From Nitrosospira sp. Is2 (GTDB lineage Bacteria; Pseudomonadota; Gammaproteobacteria; Burkholderiales; Nitrosomonadaceae), in assembly GCF_033095785.1 (NCBI RefSeq), contig NZ_CP137134.1:1860001-1924000 (forward strand): a DNA stretch of 64,000 nucleotides, in the 5' to 3' direction. A model generated the notes under the pieces. That model did not search any database, had not been told where the DNA came from, and saw nothing but the letters and a program-made list of their open reading frames with translations. Both the position numbers and the translations under genes were made by a program. Below, in pieces: positions 16,321-26,375 of this stretch (its first letter is position 1; each line of letters starts with the position of its first letter).

Positions 16321-19300
16321 TTACGCCTCCACCCAGTTGCCATTCGAATCCTGCTGCCACTTTGGCAGTTGGTCATCTGCGCGTAAATGTACGAGTGTGG
16401 TTGGAATCCGAACCAGCCACGGGTCCCCTTGCGGAACCTCATCCCCAGGTTTGTCTAGTCGCTCAGCAATTTCATCTGCAATGGGTAGATAGAGCGGACT
16501 ACTAATAGGGGGAAGCGGCCCGCCATTCCATATCTCCCCGTAAGTTATAAAATGATCGATTGCTCCTTCGAAACCTGGCCGAGCAGGAACGGACACCCGG
16601 CAGAACCCAGCCGTCAAGAACTGGTTGAATAGGGGGTCCGGATCCTCGAAGGCCAGCCGTTCGTTCCACCGGCTTTTTCTGCCCCAGAAATATGGGTAGG
16701 TAACCCACGTCATCTGCTCCCACTCGAATGCCTGTTCAAAGAAGCGCACGTAGGGACCTTCGGCCTCCGCTTCGGGCACATCAATCTGAGGTAAGCTATT
16801 ACTCGCTGAAAGATCAATTGCGTTGAACAAGTCGTAATGCTGATCGGTCAGGATGCTGATGCAATTCTTCTTCAGTTCATTGTTCATGGTCTGAAGATTG
16901 AGGGCAGGATTTTTGCCCCGAATCGCGACCCCCTGCTGAAGCTCCAAAGCGGCGAGCTTTTCCTCGTACTCGGCCAGGCGGGCCTTGTAGGCAGCGGTCA
17001 GTTTAGCGTGCGTCTCGATTCGCCAATTCTCCATGGCCCGATCGGTTCGCTGACACTTTACTTCTACAGCTACGGCAAGGTGGGGAATGCTGAATGTAAC
17101 GAGCGCGAATGGGATGGAGTCTCTTTCCTCGTCCAAGGGAGTAGAGAAGACCTCCCCGCTAATATTGGCAAAGCGGTGAAATTTCTTCCCCAACACAACA
17201 TCGATGATGCAAGTGTTATTCCACATCATATTCACGGCTCCAACCGAGCCGTGAACGGCCTTGTAACCGTCCTCGATCATGATCTGTGCGGAGTGGTGAT
17301 AGTTCGTCGCGGCATCGCCACCTCCCGCGTGAAAGTCGAGTGATTTCGTCTTGTACATCTCTGGAGGCGGTGTCACGTCCGTCGCACCATATACTTGCAC
17401 CCATCTGCCATAGTAACCCTGTGACGCAACGTTGTCCGTAACCTGGTTGGGCTTCCAAGTAAATTCCGGCGGCTTCTGGAGCTCGTTCGCGCTCTCGTTG
17501 GCTGAGTTCAGCGCATCGATAAGAAAAGCAGCTGGCTCAGGTACCATGAAATCGAATATTGTGCGCAGGCCATAGTTAAATACCTGGGCCTGGTATACCT
17601 TGTTCACCCACTGGTAGACTCCCGAAATATGACCTGACCCATCCACGTTGGTTAGCTCGTGCAGGTTCTTCTCTATCACTTCATTTGTCACCCGAAGGGA
17701 GGCTCGCTCAAGAACTCTTTCGGTGATTTTGCTGGCACTCCGCTGCGTGACCTCCTTCGAGAATGTGGACGCAGTCCTCGTCGCCTCCTCTTTCGAGCGT
17801 GAGGTAGATCCCTCCACGCTGGCTGAGAACTCGACAAACGGACCATATTTGCCCGATATGTTTAGGCCGGCCTTCAGCGACGCGTCTTCCTGAATAGTGG
17901 TATTGGTCTCCCTCGTCATCTCGAAGCGATCAGTTGACTCGAGCTCACGCTCCTCCGAAGAAATTACCTCCGTCTCGCGAAACGTAAACTCTTCAGTCTC
18001 CCGTCGGCGAGTATGCTCGCGATGCTTCAGTTCCCCCTTCAGTACATTTTCGATGTGCGCAACATCAGCAGCTTCGTACCCCGTAAGCTGTTGCTTTACT
18101 ATAAGCAGGTCCGCAACGCCTGCTGGGGCAACGGTACCGCGGGTGTGGGGAATCTGCTCCGCCGACGGCAAAGGCGGGAGAGAGGGAAGCGCCGGCTCGT
18201 CAGCCGCGCTCGGCCATTCGGAAGTCAGCGGCTCGTTAATGGTTACCAGGGTATCGCCGATACGCTTGATACTGCGCCTTATGGAATGGCTATAAAGGGC
18301 ATCGAGTTTCTTTCCGGTAGTGTCAGTTTCGGCTTCGAGCAATTCGACGATGCGATCCAACGATTGATCCGATAGACCGACATTCCGCTCATTCAGCAGT
18401 TTCCTGGTGGGTTCAGATAGCACCTCTACGGCGCTGGCCTTGAGACGGAAGCTGACCTCGCTTAGTGCAGCCGGACGGGACGGCGGGCTTCCGTTTAGCA
18501 GCTGGGGACCGACGACCAAGAGGTTTTTCGCCAGTTCTGCTGCCGAATTCGCAACCGCAGCGCTCTCGGCGCGCAGAGGACGGATTTCCTCGCCTTGTTC
18601 CAGCATTGACTGGAACTGCCTGAGGTTCGCGTCGGATAATTTTCCAAGGTATTCTATCCGACGGGTTAATACACTTGTCGGATTGAGTTCTTCAGGAATG
18701 GTGACTCCAGCATGCGGCTGCTGGGGCATGACCTGAAAATGTTGTCCACCCAGACCTGTCAGTTCGCTTATCGCCTGCTTCAGTCCCCGGTACTGATCAA
18801 AGAGGCCTTTGGCATACTTCTGGCGTTCAGCCTCCGCCTCCGCCTTTTTTTTCCGTCGTTCCTCTTCCAATAGGGATGTTGATAGGACGGATTCGAGATT
18901 GAACACCACCGGTAGCTTAAGGGAGCGCCGCCGGTACCGGCGGAGTTCGTCTGGCGTAGCTGGAAAAGTCTCATCTTCAGCTACCTTCCATATCAATTCG
19001 ATATCCCTGAGCTGGTTGGTGAGCGATTCAATCGGGCGCCCGTGCTCCTCTTGCAACTGCTTGATCGCGAGAAGACTATCTCGCAAATTCTGCATGGACG
19101 CGTTGAACTCCGGACCCTGCACCAAAGACTCCGGCCTTGTCCCGAACGCCTCCTCTACGGCATCCACCACGTTCCCGTGAGACACAGTCTGATCATCTTC
19201 GAATTGGTCGAGTGCTACAGCAAATCCGGTCAACTGCTTGGCTAGTGCATTTGTGTCGGGGTTGCCGATGAAGTCCTCCCCCGTTACGAAGGCGCGCGCG

Positions 19301-19458
19301 ACGCGCAAGAGCGATTGACGGGGTTGCTCGGCCTTGGCCGCGTCAGCGAGGGATTTTTGAAATGGTGAATCCTGGGTTAGGTCAATGCTGGGATTGGCTG
19401 GATCTTGTGCAACCGCCTGCCGTATCAGTGTAAACCGAAACAACGATTCCAGACTCAT
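16321..19458 (-). CDS. Uncharacterised 1045-residue protein
   Basis: I do not recognise the family. No signal peptide or membrane helix is evident. Residues 200-225 are strongly Lys/Glu/Ala-rich and probably a coiled coil. A Pro-rich linker lies around 430-460. Next comes a long charged region with many Glu/Arg/Thr, then GLNISGKYGPFVEFSASVEG and a Ser/Thr-rich alternating segment (about 560-620) that could form long amphipathic beta-strands, as seen in some pore-forming or tubular proteins. The C-terminal third is globular and Trp-rich. GGAG precedes the ATG by nine bases. It follows a flavin amine oxidase on the same strand (285 bp gap). Confidence 0.7.
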   Translation of the reverse strand: MSLESLFRFTLIRQAVAQDPANPSIDLTQDSPFQKSLADAAKAEQPRQSLLRVARAFVTGEDFIGNPDTNALAKQLTGFAVALDQFEDDQTVSHGNVVDAVEEAFGTRPESLVQGPEFNASMQNLRDSLLAIKQLQEEHGRPIESLTNQLRDIELIWKVAEDETFPATPDELRRYRRRSLKLPVVFNLESVLSTSLLEEERRKKKAEAEAERQKYAKGLFDQYRGLKQAISELTGLGGQHFQVMPQQPHAGVTIPEELNPTSVLTRRIEYLGKLSDANLRQFQSMLEQGEEIRPLRAESAAVANSAAELAKNLLVVGPQLLNGSPPSRPAALSEVSFRLKASAVEVLSEPTRKLLNERNVGLSDQSLDRIVELLEAETDTTGKKLDALYSHSIRRSIKRIGDTLVTINEPLTSEWPSAADEPALPSLPPLPSAEQIPHTRGTVAPAGVADLLIVKQQLTGYEAADVAHIENVLKGELKHREHTRRRETEEFTFRETEVISSEERELESTDRFEMTRETNTTIQEDASLKAGLNISGKYGPFVEFSASVEGSTSRSKEEATRTASTFSKEVTQRSASKITERVLERASLRVTNEVIEKNLHELTNVDGSGHISGVYQWVNKVYQAQVFNYGLRTIFDFMVPEPAAFLIDALNSANESANELQKPPEFTWKPNQVTDNVASQGYYGRWVQVYGATDVTPPPEMYKTKSLDFHAGGGDAATNYHHSAQIMIEDGYKAVHGSVGAVNMMWNNTCIIDVVLGKKFHRFANISGEVFSTPLDEERDSIPFALVTFSIPHLAVAVEVKCQRTDRAMENWRIETHAKLTAAYKARLAEYEEKLAALELQQGVAIRGKNPALNLQTMNNELKKNCISILTDQHYDLFNAIDLSASNSLPQIDVPEAEAEGPYVRFFEQAFEWEQMTWVTYPYFWGRKSRWNERLAFEDPDPLFNQFLTAGFCRVSVPARPGFEGAIDHFITYGEIWNGGPLPPISSPLYLPIADEIAERLDKPGDEVPQGDPWLVRIPTTLVHLRADDQLPKWQQDSNGNWVEA

Positions 19459-19463
19459 TTAAG

Positions 19464-19724
19464 TTAGCTCCAAAGACATACAAAGCTTGATAGTCCAATC
19501 TTCTTTGTAGATCGCAATATAGAAAAAACAAGTGCCGAATTTGCGGCGGCCGAAGTAAGAATCGGGGTTAAATCTGGCAATGAGCCAGCTAGGCAGGTAA
19601 ACGACCTCTTCCACCAATCCCTGCGGGACATCCGCTCCCGCCCGTTTTTATCGCCGCTATCCTGTGTAATCACCGATTCCTTGTTCGCCTCGACGGTTAA
19701 ATTCTTAGCTGCGCGCTTATACAC
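19464..19724 (-). CDS. Doubtful small frame between the amine oxidase and the large protein
   Basis: 86 codons starting at GTG. It fills the gap between two co-directional genes but shows no domain, and its composition (Ser/Lys/Arg-rich) is not clearly protein-like. It may be untranslated spacer. Confidence 0.2.
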   Translation of the reverse strand: MYKRAAKNLTVEANKESVITQDSGDKNGRERMSRRDWWKRSFTCLAGSLPDLTPILTSAAANSALVFSILRSTKKIGLSSFVCLWS

Positions 19725-19743
19725 GCGCGGTGATCTCTTCTTC

Positions 19744-21375
19744 CTATGCTATCTTCTCCTCAGGCGGAGGCGGCGGACAAGGATCTACAGTCATCCCGCA
19801 TGATTCGCGCATCAGCAGGTTCGCCGCGCGGATGCCCGACCGCAGCGCGCCTTCCATGTAGCCGAAAAAGGAAACGTATGTGTGTTCCCCCGCGAAGTAC
19901 AGCCGCTTATGGAACGCGATGTTGAGCTTGGGTCCCACCTTAAATATCTCGCCGTTTGGCTTTGGCGCCCAGTAACCGGTCTTGATGAAAGGCTCGTTCG
20001 GCCAGTCGCTGTAAAAGGTCTTATTCAGATTTTTAAAATAGCTGGGATAGAGATCTTTCAGCTCTTTCTGCATTTCCGGCTCGGTGGGCGGACGGGGCCC
20101 GCCTTTACCTGAGCCGGGCAGCGTGGGCCCGGCAAAGATGCTCAGCACGGTGCCCTGGCGGCCGGTTTGCATCTGGTTGTCAGTGCCCTCCCAAATCTGA
20201 CCCAGCTTAAGGGTCCCCCCGCTCGGGGCGGATGGGATCTTCTCCGTGATCCAGAACCGCCCCTTAAAGCTGCTGAAGAACTTCACCGCCGGGCCCCGTC
20301 CCATTACGCCAATCTCAGCGTTGAGATCGACTGCGCTACCGTTGTCCTGGATTGTCACGTCGCCCCAGACGCTAGGCGGGACCGCCAGCACCACGTATTG
20401 AAAACGCGCCGTTTTGCCTGCGCTGCTCAATTTCCCACTCGGCCAGGCAACCGATCGCGTCGTCAGTTGCACATCCTGTGGATGAATTTCGATCTGCGTT
20501 ACCGCTGTTTTCAGCATCAAAGCGCCTCGGTTTTTTCGGATCTCCCTGGCCATCTCATCCGCCAAGCGCTGGCAGCCATCCGTGCAGCGAAAAATCTCCA
20601 GCTCGTCCCAATACCCCATCCGCCCAGGATCATCGATTTCGAACCGCTCGCTCTGCCCACCCTTCACCTTTAACAGCAGACCCAGGTAGTTCATTTCGTC
20701 CAACTGAGAGACTTCATCGTTGACAAGTCTTAACTCCAACATCTTCCACAGGCGCTGCTGTTTTGGATTATTGGGGTTGACCTTGTGCAGGTTAATCAGT
20801 GCGTCTTTTACCGTCGTGTTGTCGTAATTCTTCAGGATATTCAGCACGACCGGGTTCGTTTCGTTCCAGGGGCAGGTCTCTTGGACGATCCACTTTGCCG
20901 CGTTGTCGGCTATCGACTTCAGCACCTGATCGACATCTTTATTGAGTTGATGGATTTCTGCCCAGGTCAGGTCCTTCGTATTATCCAGCCGTAGTTTCAA
21001 ATTTAGGCGTTCTCGCTCGTACTCAAGGTCCCCCATCCGGTTGATCATCGCGATGCCATACTTCTGGGCCAGTTTCAGCCACGCGGTGTGAAACGAGCCG
21101 ATCAATTCGGCGCCCTCCTCAATAATGCGCCCGTTGGCAAACCGTGCATTGCTGCGAACGCGGCCGCCCACCTGAGGATGTGCCTCGTATAACGTCACTT
21201 TGACGCCATGCTGGCTGAGCCGCAGGGCGGCCATGAGCCCGCCCAACCCGGCCCCAATTACCGCCACGCGCGTGTTTTTCAATCGGTTCCTACAGTCTTG
21301 CGAGATAGTCGTCAGGGGCGTAATCGGATCGTTATCCATGGTACCGTCCGGTCGGGATGCGGCGCTTGTGACCAT
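19744..21375 (-). CDS. FAD-dependent amine oxidase
   Basis: 543 residues of the flavin monoamine/L-amino-acid oxidase superfamily. The N-terminal Rossmann motif reads RVAVIGAGLGGLMAALRLSQ followed by LYEAHPQVGGRVRS. The C-terminal FAD-binding end is LYFAGEHTYVSFFGYMEGAL then SGIRAANLL. Such enzymes oxidise a primary or secondary amine or amino acid to an imine with release of H2O2. The C-terminal Pro/Glu tail is unusual. No signal peptide. GGAG precedes the ATG by about 8 bases. It is followed by the 1045-residue protein and preceded by a 120-codon frame, possibly one operon. Substrate unknown. Confidence 0.85.
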   Translation of the reverse strand: MVTSAASRPDGTMDNDPITPLTTISQDCRNRLKNTRVAVIGAGLGGLMAALRLSQHGVKVTLYEAHPQVGGRVRSNARFANGRIIEEGAELIGSFHTAWLKLAQKYGIAMINRMGDLEYERERLNLKLRLDNTKDLTWAEIHQLNKDVDQVLKSIADNAAKWIVQETCPWNETNPVVLNILKNYDNTTVKDALINLHKVNPNNPKQQRLWKMLELRLVNDEVSQLDEMNYLGLLLKVKGGQSERFEIDDPGRMGYWDELEIFRCTDGCQRLADEMAREIRKNRGALMLKTAVTQIEIHPQDVQLTTRSVAWPSGKLSSAGKTARFQYVVLAVPPSVWGDVTIQDNGSAVDLNAEIGVMGRGPAVKFFSSFKGRFWITEKIPSAPSGGTLKLGQIWEGTDNQMQTGRQGTVLSIFAGPTLPGSGKGGPRPPTEPEMQKELKDLYPSYFKNLNKTFYSDWPNEPFIKTGYWAPKPNGEIFKVGPKLNIAFHKRLYFAGEHTYVSFFGYMEGALRSGIRAANLLMRESCGMTVDPCPPPPPEEKIA

Positions 21376-21500
21376 CCTTTTTCTCCGTAATTTTCCCGGT
21401 TCGAAACAAGAGACAGGGAGGTATTTTAGTTTGGGGGAACGCGCCCCAAGGCCAGATTGGTTATTGAGTTACGCAGACTGCTTATAAATATAATAGGTGG

Positions 21501-21863
21501 TTAGTTATAGCTTTGCAGTGACTTTATTCCGGCTGCCTGTGCCATCCTCAGAGCCTCGGCCGCACTCATAATCGGGTAACCAGCCCCTAATACCGGTTTT
21601 TGCGGGTCCAGATTTAGGTATATTTGCGTCCGTATCGTCCGAACCGTTTTCTCTAGTATTTTCAGTGGGTTGGTACGGACGGTCAAGTTGCCCTCTTGGT
21701 CGCTACCGTCCGCATTGCGGTCAACCGTCCGCAAAGTAAAAGGCACAAACCCGTTGGCGGAATTGGATTTTTCTTCGCCCTCGGACGAGGCGACAATAGA
21801 AACCAACAACAAGAGGTTACCTAAATATCTACGCTGGAGGTCAGGCCGAATCTCGTGCAGCAA
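21501..21863 (-). CDS. Hypothetical protein, start uncertain
   Basis: About 120 residues from TTG 21863. The frame stays open upstream to a stop at 21918-21920, and the extra codons (Gln-rich, then GIASLVAIGQQLLHEIRPDL) also look like protein, but no better start codon exists. The C-terminal half ends GYPIMSAAEALRMAQAAGI. Perhaps an N-terminally truncated gene. It lies 125 bp before the amine oxidase on the same strand. Confidence 0.4.
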   Translation of the reverse strand: MLHEIRPDLQRRYLGNLLLLVSIVASSEGEEKSNSANGFVPFTLRTVDRNADGSDQEGNLTVRTNPLKILEKTVRTIRTQIYLNLDPQKPVLGAGYPIMSAAEALRMAQAAGIKSLQSYN

Positions 21864-21920
21864 CTGTTGGCCGATTGCGACCAGGGAAGCGATACCTTGA
21901 CGCTGCTGAGCCTGACGTTA

Positions 21921-22364
21921 TCCCGTTTGTACCGTGATTAGCAGCGATAGCGATCTGCGCCTGGACGAATATCAAGCCATAGGCGGGATGGGTAACGTTA
22001 TCCGTACCGAAATCGAATCGATATTGTCCCCTGAGCCGGAAATACAAAAGATCCCAGCTCGACACATTGCATGCCGCATTCATTCCCTGGCTTGCCTCGT
22101 GCACGCCAAGTCATTTCGCAGCCAGGGGATGAAAGGCATCGCCAGTCAAAATTCGAGTGCCGCCTGCGTCAGCTTATCGCCCCGCTGGGCCAGAGGCACT
22201 GCGGCAATTTTTGTAAACAGTGTCTCGCCGGATCATAGTCCGCACTAAAGTCCCCCTCGCCCATTTCGCCAGCATCTCCAACTGCATCGCAGTGAGGGAG
22301 GTGTTTCTCGCACCGTAGCGCAACGCAGTTGGATCTTTTATCCAACACGCGGGCGGTAGGTCAC
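21921..22364. other. Intergenic region
   Basis: About 440 bp. Open frames on both strands are short and unconvincing. I see no clear element. Confidence 0.35.
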
Positions 22365-23129
22365 TTAACTTCGGGCAGGAGAAATCAGGCGGTAACCAAG
22401 TCCGTGAATCGTCTCGATTGGGTCGTACCCTCCAGCCCGGCTCAGCGTCCGACGAAGTTCGTGCATATGGCTGCGCAAGGTATCACTGGTACCTTGCTCA
22501 TCCCCCCAGACTTCCGATTCCAGTACTCTGCGACTGAACACCCGGCCGGGCTCGCCCATCATAATGGTAAGCAGCCGAATGCATTTTGGTGTCAGCTTAA
22601 CGCTCGCCCCGGCAAATTGGATAGAGAGTGTTTTTGGATCAAATGACAGGTCACCAGTGTCGAGCCTTCGACTGGTAACTTTGCCGCCGCGACGCTTGTG
22701 CATGGCGACCAGGCGGGCCTCCACTTCCTTCAGCGCAAATGGCTTGACCAGATAATCATCGGCACCGCCATCGAACCCTTGAAGCTTATCGTCCAGGGTG
22801 TCCCTGGCGGTAAGAATCAGTACAGGCGTATCGATGTCAGCTTCCTTGCGGAGTTTCCGGCACAATGTGATGCCATCCATGGCCGGCAAACCAAGATCAA
22901 GTAGAATTCCGTCAAATTTTTGCGTTACGGCAAGATGCATGCCTACGATTCCATCTGCAGCTGCATCTACGGTGTGCCCGCGAGCCTCCAGGAAGTCATA
23001 GAGATTGGTGGCGATCGCAGGATCGTCTTCAATGATAAGTATATGCAGCGGAGCGAATTCATTAGATACCCGGCTTTGGCTAGGCGTGACAAATGTGTCG
23101 GGTGGCCGATTTTTAACAAGTGAGCGCAT
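22365..23129 (-). CDS. OmpR/PhoB-type response regulator, orphan
   Basis: 254 residues. Receiver domain (about 27-140): acidic pocket LIIEDDPA, phospho-acceptor in ILLDLGLPAMDG, conserved Thr in LILTARD and Lys in DDYLVKPF. A winged-helix DNA-binding domain follows (about 155-252), with RRVLESEVWG and SHMHELRRTL and the ending IETIHGLGYRL. About 25 extra residues precede the receiver. No histidine kinase gene is adjacent, so its partner and regulon cannot be told from this window. Confidence 0.9.
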   Translation of the reverse strand: MRSLVKNRPPDTFVTPSQSRVSNEFAPLHILIIEDDPAIATNLYDFLEARGHTVDAAADGIVGMHLAVTQKFDGILLDLGLPAMDGITLCRKLRKEADIDTPVLILTARDTLDDKLQGFDGGADDYLVKPFALKEVEARLVAMHKRRGGKVTSRRLDTGDLSFDPKTLSIQFAGASVKLTPKCIRLLTIMMGEPGRVFSRRVLESEVWGDEQGTSDTLRSHMHELRRTLSRAGGYDPIETIHGLGYRLISPARS

Positions 23130-23872
23130 AGATGCCTTATAAGAGAATTAAGATGGGGGAGAAGTACGTACCCCTGAATAGAGCGTTCAGTGGATCTTTT
23201 CCGGGTGAAACGTATCTCATAAGTTCTCTCCAATACCGTCAAATCCGAGGACGGGCCAAAAAACGCGGAAAGCTCTTTTTGATCTCCGTCTCGTTAAGCC
23301 CAAAGTGGCTACTTTGACTCAACGATTACCTGTCCGGAAACTGCATCAGGATAGGCAACGCTGGAACCGTTATGCCGGACATGAATTACGGTGAAGTTAA
23401 CATGCCGCTACGCAAGGAAAGGTCCTGTAAATGTGATCAATTTGTGATGCCGAAAGTGTCAAAAGTGATTAGAATCGGCCATAGCTGTTCTCGAACATCG
23501 TATTGATGTTGGTTGGTCAATTAAATGTAGGAAGAACGCACCAGCGTGGAACTGGTTAAAGCCCTCACGGACGTAGAAAGGGTGATTTCGTGGATTAAGC
23601 AGTGATGAGCTTTGCATTAGATCCCGGAAGCGAATGCCACTTTGCCAGCCTGCGCAAGACCTGATCTTAAGCTTAGCGGGCTTTATTTCCTATCCGACTT
23701 CCCTTCATAGTGCAAAAGGGCGTTAACAACCCTACAAGACGCGAGAATTATGCAGCGGGATCGGGCAACCAGAACGACGCGGACGAATCGACTTGCACGT
23801 GCGCAGACCGGGTCCCTGTTTCTGACGCTGATTCCCCTCCTCCAAAGACGGCTGCTTTGGTAAAAGCTAATG
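23130..23872. other. Intergenic region between porin end and response regulator start
   Basis: About 740 bp with no supported gene. CCAAAG / CTTTGG near 23843 forms a small hairpin after the porin gene but lacks a T-run on that strand. Confidence 0.35.
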
Positions 23873-25519
23873 CTAGAAGGCTATCTGGTATTGCAAAACG
23901 AACTGACCGCGATTAGCGATTTTATTTCCCCCGGTGTTGAATACCGGCCGGTTTTGATAATCAAAGGTAACCTTACTATTGTGTCCTTTTATAAGCCAGT
24001 TCACACCCACATTGAACACGTTCATCTGGTCGCGCAGCCGCTGAAAATTTGCGCTTGTGAACGAAAAGTAGGGCATTAACTGTCCGTTATTACTGCCTAG
24101 CAAATCCCTGGACATTAAATAACCTATTTGTCCGTACCAGATATCGCCCGTCCCGAACATCGGGAAGGCGTTGCCCCCGCCATTGAGCGAGTTTCCGCCA
24201 GTAGCCGGCGTCATGCCGATTCCATTGGTGCGCAAATAATTGGGACCGTAGTTCGTGTTGAAATAGCCAATATAGGCAGAGATGGCGGTTTCCTTTACCT
24301 TGTCCACCGGCGCATCGAGATAGGCAGCAACGGACCATAGATTCATGTCGTGAAATTGAGCGGTGGCTTCCGTTGCGCCCGTCCAGGTGGCGTTTTTTTG
24401 CGTAATGAACCCACCCTCGAGATTCAGGATGCTTTTTTTACCCAGATAGGTTCCTTGCCAATACGGATTTGTCATCGGTTCCGTGTCCCAGAAGTTCAAT
24501 ACGTAAAACCCCTGGTAGCGTTTGCGATGCCCGGTCCGGGCAAATTGGGCATGATCCAGCGAAATTGGCTCAAGCGCCACCCCATCGGTGTTTACCGGGA
24601 AAGGATCGCTGGCGGTGAACCGATAGTTGAACATGCCTATCTGGCCCCTCAGATACACGCTTAAGCTTCTGTTGAACAAATCGGTGCGATCGGCAGTTGC
24701 TTGTGCAAACAGGGGAATGTCCATCGTCATGATTGTGCTAACGCTTGGGCTGCTGAAGCGGGACATGCCATTAGCCATGACCAGACCGCCTCCTACGACC
24801 ATCTGGTGACCTTTCGTAAGTCGCAATTCGCCAAAAGCGTCGTGAAAGAAGGCCTGGATCTTTCTGTTGCCGAGATCATCAATACCGCTATTGGAACTGC
24901 TTCCGTTTTGAGACAGAAAGTTAAAGTTATTCATACCGTATTGAGTATAAAAATATACGCGGTCGGTAAGCTGTCCTTGCAATACGAAACGGGTCCTACG
25001 GAGTCCGATGTCCTGCGTGTCGTCTACCGGTTCCCCCATCACGCTTGATCCCGGGTTATTTTGCTCATATCGCAGCCAAACCTGATTCAGAAATCCAAAC
25101 TTCAGATATTGACTACCGTCGCCATTCAGGTTCCATTTAAATGGATCAGGAGATTTCCAGTTCGCGTAGCCCATTCCTTCGGGGTTTGGAGGAACCTGCT
25201 TTGGCTTTTCCCCTGGCTTGATTGCCGTGGCCACCTCGGTCGCGGCCGCCGGGGAATCGGCCGGTGCGATTGCATCGGATGTGGGTGCTGTTTTTCCAGG
25301 TACATCCGCTACCTTTTCAAATGATCCCATGCGCACGCGGCCTTCACCCGGTTCGGCGTAAATCTGCTTTGTTTTGGTGTCAACGTAGAGATCGATGACA
25401 TAGGAGGCTCTGGATGAGCGAGCTTCAGGAGCCGGGGGTGGCACCGGTTTATCCTCGGCACACAGCGACGCCGAAAGCAGGCAGCCGGACAGCATCATTA
25501 ACGGTTTATTACGTTTCAT
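23873..25519 (-). CDS. Outer-membrane porin (phosphate-selective porin / DcaP-like)
   Basis: 548 residues. Signal peptide to about residue 21 (LSASLCAED). A low-complexity Pro/Ala-rich periplasmic linker covers residues 25-110. The rest is a long beta-barrel with alternating aromatic strands, an RRTRFVLQGQLTDRVYFYTQ segment typical of porin O/P-like proteins, and a C-terminal LQYQIAF ending in Phe, as needed for outer-membrane assembly. GGAGGTAAT precedes the ATG. A sigma-E-like promoter is possible at 25572-25600. Substrate not evident. Confidence 0.85.
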   Translation of the reverse strand: MKRNKPLMMLSGCLLSASLCAEDKPVPPPAPEARSSRASYVIDLYVDTKTKQIYAEPGEGRVRMGSFEKVADVPGKTAPTSDAIAPADSPAAATEVATAIKPGEKPKQVPPNPEGMGYANWKSPDPFKWNLNGDGSQYLKFGFLNQVWLRYEQNNPGSSVMGEPVDDTQDIGLRRTRFVLQGQLTDRVYFYTQYGMNNFNFLSQNGSSSNSGIDDLGNRKIQAFFHDAFGELRLTKGHQMVVGGGLVMANGMSRFSSPSVSTIMTMDIPLFAQATADRTDLFNRSLSVYLRGQIGMFNYRFTASDPFPVNTDGVALEPISLDHAQFARTGHRKRYQGFYVLNFWDTEPMTNPYWQGTYLGKKSILNLEGGFITQKNATWTGATEATAQFHDMNLWSVAAYLDAPVDKVKETAISAYIGYFNTNYGPNYLRTNGIGMTPATGGNSLNGGGNAFPMFGTGDIWYGQIGYLMSRDLLGSNNGQLMPYFSFTSANFQRLRDQMNVFNVGVNWLIKGHNSKVTFDYQNRPVFNTGGNKIANRGQFVLQYQIAF

Positions 25520-25910
25520 TATTACCTCCCTGTCTTGTTATGAAAGATACATAACTCGTATTTATAAAATGTTTAACCTCTTATCTATTTATAAAGTTCC
25601 AGAAGATTGTCTTTAAGCGATAAAATTAGCACATAGCTCGTCAATAATGCGTGATTGGGGGGTGAAAGGGCGGTGAAGAATTTTGTAAAAAAATGTCATG
25701 GGAAAGTTAAATAAGTATAAATATATGCCGAACAATTATTGATAAAGCAAGAAGGTGGTGAGGGAAGGGAATAGACTGCGGAGTCGATGGTAAGGCTCGG
25801 CCTTGCAGGGCCGGGAGGGCAGAAGAGTTTCTTCTGATTTGTGAAACGGTTCTTGCGTTGTATGAGAGCTGGGGAAGAAGAGGCATGCGGAGGGTTTAAT
25901 TAAAACACCT
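25520..25910. other. Intergenic region upstream of the porin
   Basis: A+T-rich region of about 390 bp with the porin leader and a possible promoter. No gene seen. Confidence 0.45.
25572..25600 (-). promoter_or_regulatory. Possible sigma-E-type promoter of the porin gene
   Basis: On the minus strand GGAACTT (25594-25600), 16 bases, then GTTAAA (25572-25577). The -35 matches the sigma-E consensus well; the -10 is only partial. The site is about 55 bp upstream of the porin ATG. Envelope porins are common sigma-E targets. Confidence 0.3.
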
Positions 25911-26309
25911 TCAACCTCCGGCGGCCCCCCCAGCGGAGATATTTGTATCCACATTAGGGTCGGGGCCACACCAGTCGGGACCGAAAAAGATCCGGAAAAG
26001 TTTATCCGGAAGGCTTTCCTTGGAGGGTATTACGGGCCGGCACAAACAACGCCGTGCCGACGGCGACCGATCCTGGGAACCCCGGACGCCTGACTCCTCC
26101 ACGGTAGGAGCATCGCTTTCTGAGCAGGGTGAATGTTTGCGTTGATTTTCGTCGTTCGCCTCCGGGGCGGAACTATTCAGCTGAGGGGCATGCGTGGGCG
26201 ATTGGGCGGTATCATGTCCGGCGATAGAGACGCCTGCATGCAGGACGCTCACGAGGCCCAACAATATAATTTGGGCAAGTATCCTGACACACGCTGCCGG
26301 TTTTCCCAA
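25911..26309 (-). CDS. Small secreted protein A with C-terminal NISAGGA motif
   Basis: 132 residues from a TTG start. Signal peptide to about residue 31 (SVLHAGVSIAG). The mature part is hydrophilic with a Cys pair (CLCR). It ends RIFFGPDWCGPDPNVDTNIS then AGGAAGG. The neighbouring gene at 26376 encodes a paralogue with the same architecture and nearly the same C-terminus. I do not recognise the family. A secreted peptide precursor or an envelope protein is possible. Confidence 0.65.
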   Translation of the reverse strand: MGKPAACVRILAQIILLGLVSVLHAGVSIAGHDTAQSPTHAPQLNSSAPEANDENQRKHSPCSESDAPTVEESGVRGSQDRSPSARRCLCRPVIPSKESLPDKLFRIFFGPDWCGPDPNVDTNISAGGAAGG

Positions 26310-26375
26310 AATAACCCTTTCTGTTCATCCTACGGTTTGCGGATTGGCGCAATCAATTTGTCGCTCAGGAAAAAA

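Noticed and set aside
21934..22248. 104-codon plus-strand frame
   Set aside because: Composition not protein-like, no start signal, and no similarity recognised.
22236..22252. Possible fifth copy of the dyad (GCACTAAAGTCCCC)
   Set aside because: Only the ACT/AGTCC core matches and the flanks differ.
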